Below are positions 10,380-25,300 of a DNA stretch of 64,000 bases, one piece after another. The stretch's first letter is position 1, and each line of letters opens with the position of its first letter. A model generated the notes under the pieces. That model searched no databases. It was not told the origin of the DNA and saw only the letters and a list, made by a program, of their open reading frames with translations. The DNA is from Maylandia zebra (lineage: Eukaryota > Chordata > Actinopteri > Cichliformes > Cichlidae). A program made the position numbers and the translations under genes. The stretch is from the NCBI RefSeq assembly GCF_041146795.1, contig NC_135179.1, positions 27,019,047-27,083,046 on the forward strand, in the 5' to 3' direction.

Positions 10380-13300
10380 GTAAGTGTCAGAATTTACTGA
10401 AGACACATTTACAGAAATGTGACATCCTGCCCTAGTGAGGCGCTCGCTCTTCTGCTATCGATTGCTTGCGTCTGTTAAACGATGACGCTACAGACATTAA
10501 GGTTTCGTTTTCTATATGCATAAATCCAAACAGTTCAAAACTGTTTTCATACTGTCTCAGGCTTCAAAGTGTGTATAGGTGCATTTACCAAAAGCGCCAG
10601 TCAACAAGAGTCAGCAGGCTACCTCTTCTGTTTTAACCGAACTGTTAGGTAAGCCCTATCAGATAATAATTGTTACTTTTATTTAAAAATAAGCGGGTTG
10701 GTTTTTTTTTTTTACACCAAACTAATCCTAGCAGCTCGTGCCGTTAGCCAGCTAACCTCGCTAAAGCGATACTGTTAGCCGTGCCTACCTTATGTGGAGG
10801 CTAGAAGCTCACATTAACAATTACACTTTTCAACATTGCGAACCTTTCTGAAGCTTTTGTCTTTAATACGATAAAATAAAGTTTCTTTGTTGAATTAATT
10901 AATGTCCCCTAGTCAGTTACTGTAGCTAATCGCTGGCAGGTGTGTTGTTTTTCTTGTTCAGCCGGACAGTTGTCTTCATCTTCCTACGGGATTTTTTCCC
11001 CTCGTCTTGACTGCCTTTACCTGTTTTTGCTGTTTCAATTACTGTACTTAGTTTTTTTTTTTAAGTAGCATCTACACCCGGGGAGCCATGATAATATAAT
11101 AACTGCTTTTTAAATTACTTTGTAGGCTGTATAGAAAGACTGTGCTTCAGTTCACGTTTTATAAAGCACTACAGGTGTTAGACCTTGATCATATTATTGC
11201 GGTTAGCTGGACGGCAAAGTAAATAATTTCTATTCAATAAACTGAGAGGCACACGGAAGTCCGCGAGGACTACTACTTGAAAAAATAATAGGAAAGAGTT
11301 GGCTGATAATGTGCTTCCACAGTGTAGTATGCCAGCATTTCGAGGCATGTTTAGTACTAAAATCCCCTTTGGCCATTATGTCACGTTAAATCAGAATATA
11401 ATAAACTCCAAGAGTTGGTTTTCTTTGCTTGCAGGCTGGTGTCATCCTTGTCACTCAGAATGACCGGCCAGGTTGTGAGGAGGGTAGTTAGTGATGTCAT
11501 TCGCTCACCTGAGGACAAGCGGGAGTACAGGGGCCTGGAGTTTACCAATGGCCTGAAGGCAATGCTCATCAGTGACCCGACCACAGACAAATCTTCAGCT
11601 GCTTTGGATGTCCATATAGGTAATTAGGCATTCATTGCTGTTGTCCTGCCAGGTGATCATGACTTCCTTTTTTTATGTTGCTTTCTACACAAAGAACATC
11701 TGGAAAACAAATGGAAAAGGAAGAAATTTTCCCCATCATACTCTAACTGTGCTTTGCCGAACAGGATAATTCCATTCATAGAGATGCTCAGTTGCCAAAC
11801 TTCCTTTAAGCTTTGGATGGGTATTTTTTTTTGTATTATCTGGTATTTCTGTTTATAATAGCAAGTATATTATTATATGCTCATACTTAAATCTGCAAAC
11901 TGCACTTCTCAAACAGTGAGTCCCTACCAGTTTGGAAACCTTATTTCATTACAGTGTGTAAATGTAACATAGTTCAGTTCTAGTTTCAGATACTAGTAAA
12001 CAGCAGGTACAAACAACACCACATGTAATGCAGTAACTTTAATAATAACAGATGAGGAGCATTATGGAAAAGTTACCAGTGAATACCTGTGGTATTTGCC
12101 TAAAGTAAAGAAGGTATAAAAAGCACTGTGAAGCAGATTGAATCAGTCATTGGCTACATTTTAAAACTGCCCTCACACTTTGCTAAAGCAAATAAGAAAC
12201 ACATTTTAAGAAGTTTATAATTGAGGCGACTTTTGTTGTGATTTGGCGCTATATAAATAAAATTGAATTGAATTGAATACATCATCATCTCCTCCATTTC
12301 ACCAAACCTTCAGCCTCACAGCTCTGCCTCAGTCTGCAGGGCCTCTCCTCAGATCTGAGACTGTCTGAATCACTTGTTCTCCTCCAGTTTTCATTCGTTA
12401 TTTGCTTGAAATAGGACACTACACTTTTAGTTCAGCCGCTCAGCACAGCCAGAAACCTGTCCAATTCACTCGTCTGGTCTCATAGTCTGCCCCGAGGGCA
12501 AAGCTCAACACAGTCAGGCTTTCTTTGGCTTAGCTGGTTTAACTCCAGGTTTAACTTCCCTAAAACTCCAGTTCAAGATAACTGGTTTCTTGACTGATTA
12601 TCATCTTTCTCTGTTGAGCAGGGCTTTGTGCTTTGGGCTTCAGGTTTTATGACTCTTCTTTTGCACAAAATGATCTGTATGCCTGCAAAAAAGAAATTTG
12701 GAACATAACCTGCCACTGACCAGATTATGTTCAGCAGGTTCAGCATAAGTTATTGTGGTGAAAAGAGAGCAAGTTTGGTGAATGCAGAAAACTGCCTGAC
12801 ATAGCTTACTAAGCCATTGATCTCATTTTGCAATAAAACTGTCTGATCATCTCTGATCTGCTGTGGCTCAACATACCATCTCTGAGCCATTCAGCTCTGC
12901 AGTACTTATTCTTTTATCAAACCACAGTCTCCTATATATTTATCAGTTGATCACATCTAGCTAGTGCTTGGTCGTGTTATAGCAGTCTTCATATCAAAAT
13001 GTTTGTAAACAATACATGCTGCGAAGCAACCAGCTATGCTAGAAATGTTTTACATTGATTTCTATGGGATTGGAATGACTCCCTCAGCAGTTCTGTGGTA
13101 CAAGTCTTGTTTTGTTTATTTTTTTTACTTTTTTTATTCCTTTGCTGCAAAATTCACTGTCTAATGAATAAACCAGATTTAGGAAAATTCATCAATATTA
13201 GATGGCGGGATGGGATTAGGGGTCAAAAATAACCTCCTTGGCAGTTCTAGTGTTGCATTAGACAGATACTTTGAGTGCGTGAAGAATGTGAATTCGTGTG

Positions 13301-16300
13301 AAATAGTTTCTGTGTTTAATTGAAAATGATGAACAGCTTACCAGCGTGCATCTCATTGCTTATAAATCCTCCTGTTCTGGTGCCGTTACAGATCTGTTTT
13401 TCTCACCTGGCAAACTTTAAAAGTCACAACTGTTGCATTGAACAAATTTCTCTGATCAAAGAGAAGCAGCACCATTAACTACATTTCTCTGGGAATTTCT
13501 CTTAATTTGCAGGTTCTCTGTCTGACCCACCAAACATCTCAGGGCTGGCACACTTTTGTGAACACATGCTGTTCCTGGGAACAGAGAAGTACCCCAAGGA
13601 GAACGAGTACAGCCAGTTCCTCAGTGAGCACGCAGGCAGTTCCAATGCCTTCACCAGCAGAGAACATACCAACTATTACTTTGATGTTTCCCATGAGCAC
13701 TTGAAAGGAGCATTAGATAGGTACTTTGATGTTCATTTGATAGTATTAATTTTGGCAGAAACTTCAAAGTGATAGAGAATGCACTATTAAAAGCTCAGGG
13801 TTGTTTGTGTTTAGGTTGCCTTTTCACCCCTTAGCTGTAAAAAGCTGATGGGGTATTATGTTGTTGCAATGCCGGACAGGGGGGTGAGTGCCGTGGACAT
13901 CTACATTTGTGAATGTGATAACTTGAGAACGAGGCGATGTAGGTGTTTTAAATTGATACTGTAGGTATCAATCTCAGATGAATCTACTAAAAATCTCAGA
14001 GTAATTTGAATCTGAGTTACCTCAGCCTCAATGTCAAGGTCAAGTTTTCTAAAAAATCTTGTGAATGCGATAACTCAAGAAGAAAGTCACTTAGGATTTT
14101 CAAATTGGTACCATAGCTGCATCTACTAAAAATCTCAGATGAGTTTGAATCTCAGTGACAAAATAATTTTTCTGAAAATCATCTGAATGTGATAACTTGA
14201 GAATAAGGCAACACAGGATTTGTAAAGTGATACCACAGGTGTGTCTACTTAAAGGCTGAGGGATAGCACTGATAGTTACCTGTGTTTTTCAAATTATGGG
14301 AGGTGTCTAAATATCTAGTTATCAGTATAAAGTATAGCCCTTGGGACTCAAGGTTTGGAAAGGACGTTCTGGTGGTCGGAAATTAACCTACAGTGTAGGC
14401 TTACCTAATTAGAAATGAATGATGGTTCTAGCAAGCATCTGTTTCTGTCGCATAGGCTAATTGTTCCCTTCCACCACTGAATCGTGAAGGCCACCTGGGC
14501 TTCAGTGGTAGGAAAGAACTGTGAGGAGTGATCTGAATTATTGATGATGATTCCTTTCTGGAAAATGAAAGGATCATATGTGTCGATTAGTTAGCCTTAT
14601 TCTCTTATCTCTTTTCATAATATCTGTGTGCCTAATTTTTTGTAATCATGGCAGACTGCTTTTTATTTGAATTTCTCCCTCTATGTTTGTAGTGTATAAT
14701 CTTTATTTAAAATAAACAAGATTATGCATTTTACAATACTGAGCCACCGGCTAGGTCATAACTATTATCACACCCTGTGGTTTTTCTACATGCTGAAATG
14801 TACTCCTTGATAACAGCAACTTCTGACCTTTGTAGGTTTGCCCAGTTCTTTCTGTGCCCATTGTTTGACGAGAGCTGCAAGGACCGCGAGGTGAACGCTG
14901 TGGACTCTGAGTACGAGAAGAACCTGAAGAATGATACCTGGAGGCTGTTTCAGTTGGAAAAGGCCACTGGCAACCCAAAACACCCTTTCAGTAAATTTGG
15001 AACAGGTAGAAACTGTTCTTGCCAGACTTCACTTTGAAACTATATCATTACATCATTCATTCTGACTGCTTAGTGCATCACATTTCAGTTGTTATAGCAG
15101 AATATTTTGACTGGAGAGCAAAACCGCCCTGCACAGAATATTTAAGCAAGGATTCCCTTCATAGGGTCGATATGATGTGTTTTAGATTTTGTATTAGACT
15201 ACTAATCTAGAGCAGAATCCAGTCACATATGTTAATGTTAAGGGGTCAGAGAAATTACTGGAGCAGGCTAATATTTGATTAAATGAGGTTTACATTCATG
15301 CAGCCTACTTATTATGAGACAGCTGTTTTAGCCCAGAAAGACTTCTTAATGGCTTTGGTTTTAAAAACATGAACATGCCATTAGTCAAGTTTTTTTGAGA
15401 AAAGAGTTTATTCTGTTAAAGTCATCCCAGATTAAAGTGACGTATACTCAGAGCAGCTGTGAGCTCAAAATAGCCACCTGATGGCAGTCTTGAATTATAC
15501 CGTCTGTATTCCCATTAAGAACAGGAGAGGATCAAACAGACCTGAAAGCAGTGCACTCAGCAGACTAACATAAGCTTCTTCTGACTGCTGCTTTGATGGT
15601 GTCTGTGTTAACAAATACAGTGCTACATGTAGACTGTAATCAAGTTTATTTACATACGCTTTAGCTTGTAGTTAATAAGCAATTTTTACTACAACTTTGA
15701 AGAATTTAACACAAATATTTGTTTGCTGGCAATTTCATTTAGACTCTTTGAAAAACTATAACAACAGAAAATGATCATTAGTTAACTGTACAATTGGAAA
15801 ATGTGTGTGCTTAATAAAAGGGATAACTTTTTCTTATAGGTAATAAAATGACACTAGAGACAAGACCATCTAAAGAGGGGATTGATATCCGTAAGGAGCT
15901 CCTGAAGTTCCACTCCACGTATTACTCATCCAACCTCATGGGACTGTGTGTGTTAGGAAGAGGTAAGATGTCATTGCTCACATGGGTGATGGTTACATCC
16001 AACCTATGCAGCGAGTAACTGGATACTATTAAAGAGGATGTTGTTATGGGTGAGGTCCTGGCTTCTTAATGCCTACCATACTAACCAATGAATTGATAAA
16101 TGGTAAATGAGTTAAAAATGTTGTTGCCTCCACTCGGTAGAGTAACGGTGATTAGTATTAAAACCTACTAAGAAACGGCGTAATGTAATTTACTGCCAGA
16201 AACAACTCTTTTAAAAATTCTTAAAACACTTTAAACGAACAGTAAATATGACTCAAAATTGCTTTTGGACAATATAATAAATAAAAATAATACATTTTAA

Positions 16301-19300
16301 GTTTTAATTTTATTTTAAATAAGATTTTACAGATTCTTAGTAGCATCACAACATGTTTTATATATTTACTAGCTTGCTTACCAGCCAAGGACCAGGGCAC
16401 TGTGGGTAATTATGATGAGTACTGACATCCTTAAAGCTTTTCTTTGAACAGCACATCCTTACTGCTTTTTTTAACCCTTTGCTGACAGAGTCGTTGGATG
16501 AGTTGACGGCCATGGTGGTTAAGTTATTTGGAGAAGTGGAAAACAAGAATGTGCCTATTCCAGAATTCCCTGAACACCCTTTACAAGAAGAACACCTTAA
16601 AGTGAGCTGCTTACCTATCACTCCTTTACATTTTTTTGCATTGCAAAATGACTGTCAACGTTTTTTATCATGTTACTGTGGGAATCACACACGCTTCTGT
16701 TTATTACAGAAATTCTACAAAGTGGTTCCTGTCAAAGACATTAGGAAACTTTATGTGACTTTCCCCATCCCAGATCTACAGAAGTACTACAAATCGAAGC
16801 CAGGACGTTATCTGGGACATCTGATTGGTCATGAAGGACCTGGAAGTTTGTTTTCTGAGCTAAAATCTAAAGGTAGCAGACTGCAAGCTGGTGACAAATA
16901 TTATAAGGAGAAAGAGATACACATAGTAAAACCATATCCTAAAATATATAATTGACTCAGTGTTGTTTATTGCCTCAGAGGTTACTTAATTATGTGTTTT
17001 GCGACCATAAAATGTAACACAACATTACCCAGCAGAGCGGTGTGCCTCTAATTTAGTGATTGGGATAGAAGTTAATTTTCTTTTAGTACAGAAACATTCA
17101 CAGTAATGGTTTCTGTCATCATAAAAATAAAAGAAACACATTACTAAATTGTAACGGTAATTACTTTCTAAGGCTGGGTGGACACAATCCTTGGAGGACA
17201 CAAAGAGGGAGCCAGAGGATTCATGTTCTTCAACATCAAGATGGACTTGACTGAGGAGGGCCTCTGTAAGTCATGCATCCCACTACTTTACATGTATTGT
17301 ATCTAGTTTGTGTGTTTTGCATGTGATTATGATCATTCCTCACTATGCACAAGTAAAAGAAATAAAGCAACAAGAAATACGTGAATATTAAATCTTGGGG
17401 CATGATCTGTGTGTCATTGCAGTGAACATTGAGGACATAATCTTCCACATGTTCCAGTACATCCAGAAACTCCGTTCTGAAGGGCCTCAAGAGTGGGTGT
17501 TTAACGAGTACAAGGTGATTTATGTTGTCAGTTCAGTAATACTGTTTCTGGAGGGCAGTATAAACTTATTTTCTATTCCTCACTGTAAAAACTAGTTTAA
17601 AAAGTCATAAAAATTAGAATAGAATATAGATGGATTATTGATTGAGTTCTATTAAGGGTACATAGTTCAAACTGAATGTAACAATTGTATGTTTTGTTAC
17701 TTCAGCTGTTATACCATCAACCGTTCTGCCTCTCTCTGCAGGATTTAAAAAAAGTTGCTTTCAGGTTTAAAGACAAGGAGCGCCCTCGTGACTACACTTC
17801 CAAAATAGCAGGTTTACTACAGGTAGGTCCAACAGCCAATTTATCAGGTGTCCAGTTGAAACTGAAGATTCGATTTATGGAGGTCTTTAGAAAAATTTCA
17901 GAATTGAAGATTTCTGTTTTCAAGCAGTACAGTGCTAACAAGTTTCTTTGGGTGTTGCAGCACTACCCTCTTGAAGAAGTTCTATCAGCAGAGTACTTCT
18001 TGGAAGACTTCAAGCCAGATCTAATCGAGATGGTGCTGGATAAGCTGAGACCAGAACACGTCAGGTCAGTGTGACTTGGTGATGTGTAGTCAGGCTCACC
18101 TTGCTTTTTCTGTTACCAAGTATGAAGTACCTCTCAGAGGAAGATGTGGGCACATGGTGTGATAAACTTTAAGCTAAACTTTACAGCTGCAGTCCCACTT
18201 GGATAACTGGACTGAAATAAAAGTGGGCCTGGTGTAGCTTTAATTCATTTACTGGGTTGCAGCTGCTGTGCCAAGCAAAGTCCAGACTTGTAACCGGTCC
18301 ATTTCTTAATGTGTATTAAGGAGACGACAGCATGCAGTCATTGGTTGACCCTGACAGTTTGCATGCCAGTCTCTTCCTTTACTGAAGTAGCCATTTAATT
18401 CTGGGCTTTTGCCAAAACTGCTTTAAATTCATGAACGAATGCTTCTTTATTTATCCATCTCATTCCAGCTACAAGAGAACTTACAGAGAAACACCATTTC
18501 CTTTTACACTGAGTCCTTGAACTTTGTTTAACTAAAACATACTGATGGAATAAATGTTCAAACTTAGGAAAAACCTGCACTCTGACAGCTCCAGCCAAAC
18601 GATGTGTCAATGGCTGTGCACCACCTGAAACATGATCGAAATGGAAAAGCACTCACATCTTGTGAAGCTAACAGGCACTAAGTAGCACAGAGGGCTTTTT
18701 GTATAGATCTATAATGTGACCTGTTGTCTTCTTACTTTTCCAGAGTTATAGTTGTGTCAAAATCATTTGAAGGACAAACAGACATAACAGAAGAGTGGTA
18801 CGGCACGCAGTACAAACAGGAGGCCATCTCTGAGGAGACCATCAAGGTGAATGATTGTGTCCAGTTTTTCTGCTGTGTAATCAGCGTATAACCACTACAT
18901 CAGTTATATAAGGCTCTGATTGTTTATCTTTTTCTGTTGTAGAAATGGGCAAATGCAGACCTCAACGGCAAATTCAAATTGCCAATGAAAAATGAGTTCA
19001 TCCCTACCAACTTCGAGATCTACCCTCTTGAGAAAGACTCTCCGTCAGTTCCCACTTTAATCAAGGCAAGTGTTTTCTCTGCACAGCTCCATCAAAGTGT
19101 TGTCACTTTTCATTGTCTGACTGCGTTGGACGGTCCCTGCTTACCTGCTTCTTCTTAAGTCTCTTATGCTTTCATATGGAAATGTGGTATTGTGATTTAG
19201 ACATCAAGCATTAGTTGTTGTTGTGTCAGGATCAGAGGAACTAAGCAGCTAATAAAAGCTTACATTTCCCATCTCTGTTGGAACAACTGAATAAAAGTTA

Positions 19301-22300
19301 GTATGGCTTTTGTTGTTTGTTGCTAAGAGACCTATCAAAGTAACACTGTTAGATTTCTGTGATTAAATGAGCGTCGTCTGCTTGTACAGTTTACCTTCTG
19401 CTTGCATTTCAATGCTTTACTTTGTTAAGACTTCCCATGAATATGAAATTAAGTTTGGTTTTCATTTCTTCCAGGACACTGCTATGAGCAAGGTGTGGTT
19501 CAAGCAGGATGACAAATTCTTCCTCCCCAAGGCTTGCCTGAACTTTGAGTTCTTCAGGTGAGTAGTAAATATAGAGGATTTGTTCTGCAGCTGGAGTGTG
19601 GACACAAATTCTTACCAAGTAAATTGTGACTCTTAAGATTAACTCAATAATGAGAAATCATAAATGTACTGCTGCTACAACAGTGCATAATAAGTTTTAA
19701 AGTAATCAGATAACAAAGTGCAAAAATAAATATCGAATTATGCATGAGTGTTATCGGGTTTGTAAGTCAGCAACCCCTGTAGCTGATATGAATCCAATTC
19801 AAACCTAAATGGAATAATAACCAGTGCCAGTGCTTGTTACACATGAAGAGATGAAATATGCAAAAAGCCTCTAATAATTGTGCATGTACAGCTGTTCTAT
19901 TTCCCAGAGAGAGAAGATACTGATAGATAACTTTAGATGTGGAGAAAGGCATAGGAAGTAAAGAAGAAAGCGAGGAAGAAGAGAGATTTCGTTTTGTTTT
20001 GTTTTACAGATGTTTAATCTATACATGAAGTGTTGAAGTTATATTTTTTTCGTATTGTGAAATATGTCGCAAAACATACTGGTTACTGGTTTGATGAAAG
20101 TACTCAACAACTAGGTGCAGGCTACACTGGTCAGTTTGCGGTGCTGTGGTGACGATTACAGTAATGCACTGTGTTGGACTGGTCCAGAGTGGCTGTGGTG
20201 TTAATAGTGAATGTTAGTTTACATCAGGGGTAGCAGACATCAAAGTAATTCAAGGTGATAATGCTAATTAGACATTTGAAACCTAGTGGTGGGAAATCTG
20301 GCATGATTGCTTGTTTGATATCCGCTTATATTTGGTGCAAGCATTTCTTTTCCCCACACTGCCCCACTACAGCCAATTTTAGGGTTACCCCAAGAGCTGA
20401 ATCCCACTTTAGCCCTTGGCTATACTCATTTATCTGTTTGGTGTAGAGGCAAAGCCCCCCATCTAAAATTTAGGCAACAGCAAATAGAGTTGTACTGTTG
20501 TACTTTTGCCACCTCAGAGGATAGGTTGGATTAGCTTAGATCAGCTTTTAGCCATATTTTCCAACATTTTACAGCCAATCCCTGCTGAAATTAGACAGTA
20601 TTAGTCTATAAGTAATTCCACTGTTACACTCCTGATAGCTACAATTAATTATATGTTCATAAATTGTGAAACATGCTATACAGTAGTTGCAGTTTGCATC
20701 AGCTGATGCAGCTTTATTTGTATGCTTTGTGTGGCATTTTCTCTACAGCCCGTTTGCGTACGTGGACCCATTGCATTGTAACATGGCATATTTATACCTG
20801 GAGCTCCTCAAGGACTCCCTCAACGAGTATGCATATGCAGCCGAGCTAGCTGGCTTGAACTATGAACTCCAAAATACCGCCTATGGAATGCATGTGAGTA
20901 TTCATAACCCCTTCCCGTCTCCGACCTCATGCTCTCTTCCCTTTATTATCCTCAGACGGGGCTACAATGGCTCAGGCAGGCCTGGGTTGATGGGCGACTT
21001 TAACCTTCCAATCTGACCGCGTCTGTGGCCAGACTGCAAGTTACAATAACAGGAAACTGCCGTATATTGAACGTCTTTTATTGTTTGACATACTTGATCA
21101 TTAGAGACTGTTCTGTAGAGATTTTGAACCTGCGTGTGTTTTATATCACTTCAGAAAACCTTTTAACCCAGCGGTCCCCAACCCCTGGGCCACGGACCGG
21201 TATCGGTCAGTGAGTCGTTTGGTACCGGGCCGCAAGAGTTGAGGCTCCGCTGTGAAATTTATGGTTTTCTGGGATTTTATTGTTAACTCGGTTTCCCTGG
21301 GTCTTTTCCCATGTTGTAGTTGTGTGTCTTATATTTATGCGTTACCATAGCAACCAGAGAGCATTAAGGGGCAGAGAGGAGGATGTTACTCTAATTGTTG
21401 TTGGGGCATTTCAGGAGGACGCTGCTAATAAAGTTACACAATTACACAGTGAATTCTCGTTTATTATTATATTTACAAAAGTACCACAGTTTTTGTCTTG
21501 GCCGTATCATTTTATTTTGTTGTATTTATCTGCGATACCTTAAAGGCCGGTCCGTGAAAATATTGTCTGACATTAAACCGATCCGTGGTGCAAAAGAGGT
21601 TGGGGGCCGCTGCTGTAAAGCCCCGTACTGGCATATTATCTTCATATTATCATCTAAGGATAAATCTTTGACTTCTTTCTTTTCATTTTTTAACATTTCT
21701 ATGGCGTGCCAACATCTTTATTTTAAAAAAGTATACTGATAATAAAATGTCAAGTTTTGTGCAGACTTTAATAGTACGCAAAACTCTGCCTATGTAATTC
21801 TGTTTAGTGCCTTTTGCTGCCATTATTACGGTTATCTACACGTTTGCCTAACAAGCAAAAGTTCCCTAAATGAAACGGAGGTACCCAGAGGGAGGCCCCT
21901 TGTGAATAACAGAGCAGGCAAAAGTAGCCATCTATTTTTATTTCTTATTTTTTGGCACTTTTATTGTAAATGTAATACCAGACAGTGAATGAGAAGGCAT
22001 CTGTGCCACAGGATATAAGGGATAAGGTCAGTTGATGCAGATACCCTGTTTGTTTGTTTGTTTTTTTTGTTTTTTTTTCATATTTGCTGGTTTGTTGTGG
22101 TGTTGTCTCTCCACTGTTCTTTAAAACCTGCTGACTTCTAACAACTCTTCAGCTGTCATAATGACCAACTAACCTGCATTCATTAGCTCCCTTCTCACCT
22201 GTGAATTCATGACTGTGGTGTGTCCTTACAGAGGGCTGTATAGCTGTGTGATGGGCTGCAAGTAATTGATCTGAGTCAGCAGTGTTAGTGTGGATGCTAG

Positions 22301-25300
22301 CCGTTTGTCAAGGTTAACGATGTTTGGAGAGATTACTTTTAACAGGTGTCACTGCAGGGGCTTGGCCACAAGGTGAGGTGAGCTGTGACAGCGAAGCCCT
22401 GGGAGGTTATGCTGAATCCTGAAGGGCCATTAGGTGTGCGTGATGCAGGAAAATTCATTTATGCCCAAGCACGTGCAGTGAACTCAGGCAGAACATTGAC
22501 ATTCTTTTTGTTTTTGAGTCTCTAGAGATTCAGATTATTCTTCACCATGAGGAGTCGGTCTAATCTGGAAAGATTTTCTTCACAATAGTTTGGCCAGCCC
22601 ACGATTGAATTAAATGGAGAACACATTCATGTATTCATGGTAGCAAATGAATGCAAAACCTTCATAACAACAAATGTTAACTGTTATACTAATAAGCTTA
22701 ATGTATCCTTTTGTTTGTGATGATGTGCCGCCTGTCTCCTGTCACTGTGTGCTGCAGCTGTCTGTTAAAGGCTACAGTGACAAACAGCACATCCTGCTGA
22801 AGAAGATCATCGAGAAGATGGCCACTTTTGAGATAGACGAGAAGCGCTTTGACATCATCAAGGAAGCTGTAAGTTCAGACTCACTGACTCAGTAATAGTT
22901 TAGCTTCCAGTCTCAGTTTTAATGGTGATCTGATTCTGCCTTCTTTCTTTCTGCAGTACATGAGGTCTTTGAATAACTTCAGAGCTGAGAGGCCTAACTA
23001 TCATGCTATGTACTACCTCCATCTTCTAATGACCGAGGTTGTTTGGACCAAAGATGAGCTCAGAGAGGCTCTAGATGGTGAGACTCTTAATGTTTCTCTT
23101 CTGTCTCAGCAGGAATGCTTACTGGCTGCTTTTTCATCTGTGGACCAAACAGAGTTAATTAAAACACAGAATAAACACATAGCTAAGCTTTACTTCAGGC
23201 CAGAGCTGAGGAAATGAAAAGTGAGGCTTGAATTAATTGCATGAGGTTAACATAATAGCTGCAGTGAAAAATGTAAAACTATCACTGAAGTTTTCAGGTT
23301 TCTGCACACAGTAGAGGCCTCTCCTCTCGCCTTGGGTCTTTTCTTTTCAGTTTTTCTCCTTTAAATGCTGAAGCTGTCCTCTAGCAGTTGCTTCCCTAGC
23401 TGCAGTCTTTCCAATGCACAGTGCCAGTCTGGAGCCTGCAGGGCAGCTTGTTATATTTTTAACCACAGAGCTTACACAGAGTATCCTCAGATTCACACGA
23501 GACTCAATTACCCTGCTGGGTCAGGACCTGGAGCTCAGTCACCTGGGCCTCCAATTAGCACAGCTCGTTTTTGTTATCAGTCCCTTTAGCCCACCGTCCT
23601 CCTCTGTCTGGAATCTCTGAGACGCTGCGAGTCTCCTGCTTCCTGCTGTGTTGGTGCTGCTACAGGCAAATAATCAGTGTTTGTGTGCTGATTTAGCCCA
23701 TCCACCAGTTGCTTAAACTTTTATGCACATGTAACTGAATCTTTAAGTATGATTTTTACCACCATGAAATGTGATGTGCTGATTTCTTAGTGGCAGGAAG
23801 ACTGTCCAACTGTCACCACACTCAGCAGTCATTCTTTTAATCAGTCTGTTACCAGCTTTGGAAAATTACTCTTTGATTGATTGCTTTTGCCTGTGATCTG
23901 TATTGCAGATGTAACTCCCCCACGCCTTAACATCTTCATACCTCAGCTGTTGTCGTGGTTACATATCAAAGTCCTTCTTCATGGCAACATCACCAAGGAG
24001 GTTAGTTGGTGTTTGGAGTCACTACTTTATTATTTTACTACCAGTTTAAAGTTAAAAGTTTCCTAAATCTGTGGCGTCTACGTTTGTAATAATGCAGCTT
24101 TCCTTTCATGCCTGCTTTAGTGATGTGTAAGAATTTGTCTCTGTGGGACAAACTACACTTTTTATGCCTTCGCAACATTTATTTGGTCCTCTGTTCATAT
24201 CTCAGAGGATTTTTGTCTCATATAAGATCCTGTGATCCAGTTGCACTTTTTGTTATACAGCTCCAACATTATCATGTAATGACAGTGTCACAGTCTGCTG
24301 GAGGGAGAATTAGACTCATAAAATAGACCAATGATCCCTTCGACTAATGATCATCATCGAACTACAGTACTGACTGGTTCGGGGGTGGTCATGGAAAAAT
24401 CAATGTTATATACATCTGCCATCACTGGAAATTGGTTGTATAAATGGGTCCAGTTTGGACAGAGCCAGTTGGGTTATTCTAAGTAATGTACATAGAAAAT
24501 TTTTAAATTCTTAGATCTCTACAAAATGTTTTTCTGAGAGTTCAGCTGGTGTTACTCAAGAGTTTGTGGACTGAAATGTTTGAATTTCATTTCCATCTGT
24601 CACTCCTCTAGTCTGCTCTTGGCATGATGCAAATGGTGGAGGACACGCTCACTGAGCATGCTCACACAAAGCCTCTCCTCCCGAGCCAGCTGATTCGCTA
24701 CAGACAGGTGCAGGTTCCAGACGGTAGGTCCTCTCTACTCCTCCAAACCACACACACGAACACAGACACACACACACACACACACACACAGGTTAAGCTC
24801 TCTAAATCTTCATCTGCCAGTCATGACTGTCTCCACGGCGACCGTGCAGATGGGTTTTTGTCCAACGCTCTCGCCCTCGTCATCAGTGGCACCATCATGC
24901 GTTTGTTGAGAAAAGACCTGATTGAATTCAGCATCCCACATTTACCTCAAAGGAACATAATGGTCACTGAGTGGAAATGGACGTCATTGGCTACAATACA
25001 TACACACCTCACTGTCAGCAGCTCAGACAATGAACACACACAGGCAAACCTGCACTGCCTTTCAGATCACATTAGGAAAGCTGAATGATGTGGAGGCGAA
25101 AAGCAGAGCTGTGCGAGGCCACCTGGAGAAATCCTGTGTCTCTCTGAGGGACTTTCCAGGCTGGGCTCCAGACTGCCATTAAGACGCAGAGCAAGAGGAC
25201 ATACAGGCTTCAAACAAAGCTTCAAACAGAAAGTTGTCATAAATGTGGCCAGTCAGACATCCATCACTGGTAGTGGTACTGTGTAATTTAAATGCAGATA

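Noticed and set aside
13825..14265. CRISPR-like array
   Set aside because: Units are long and diverged, not short identical repeats with unique spacers, and the genome is vertebrate.
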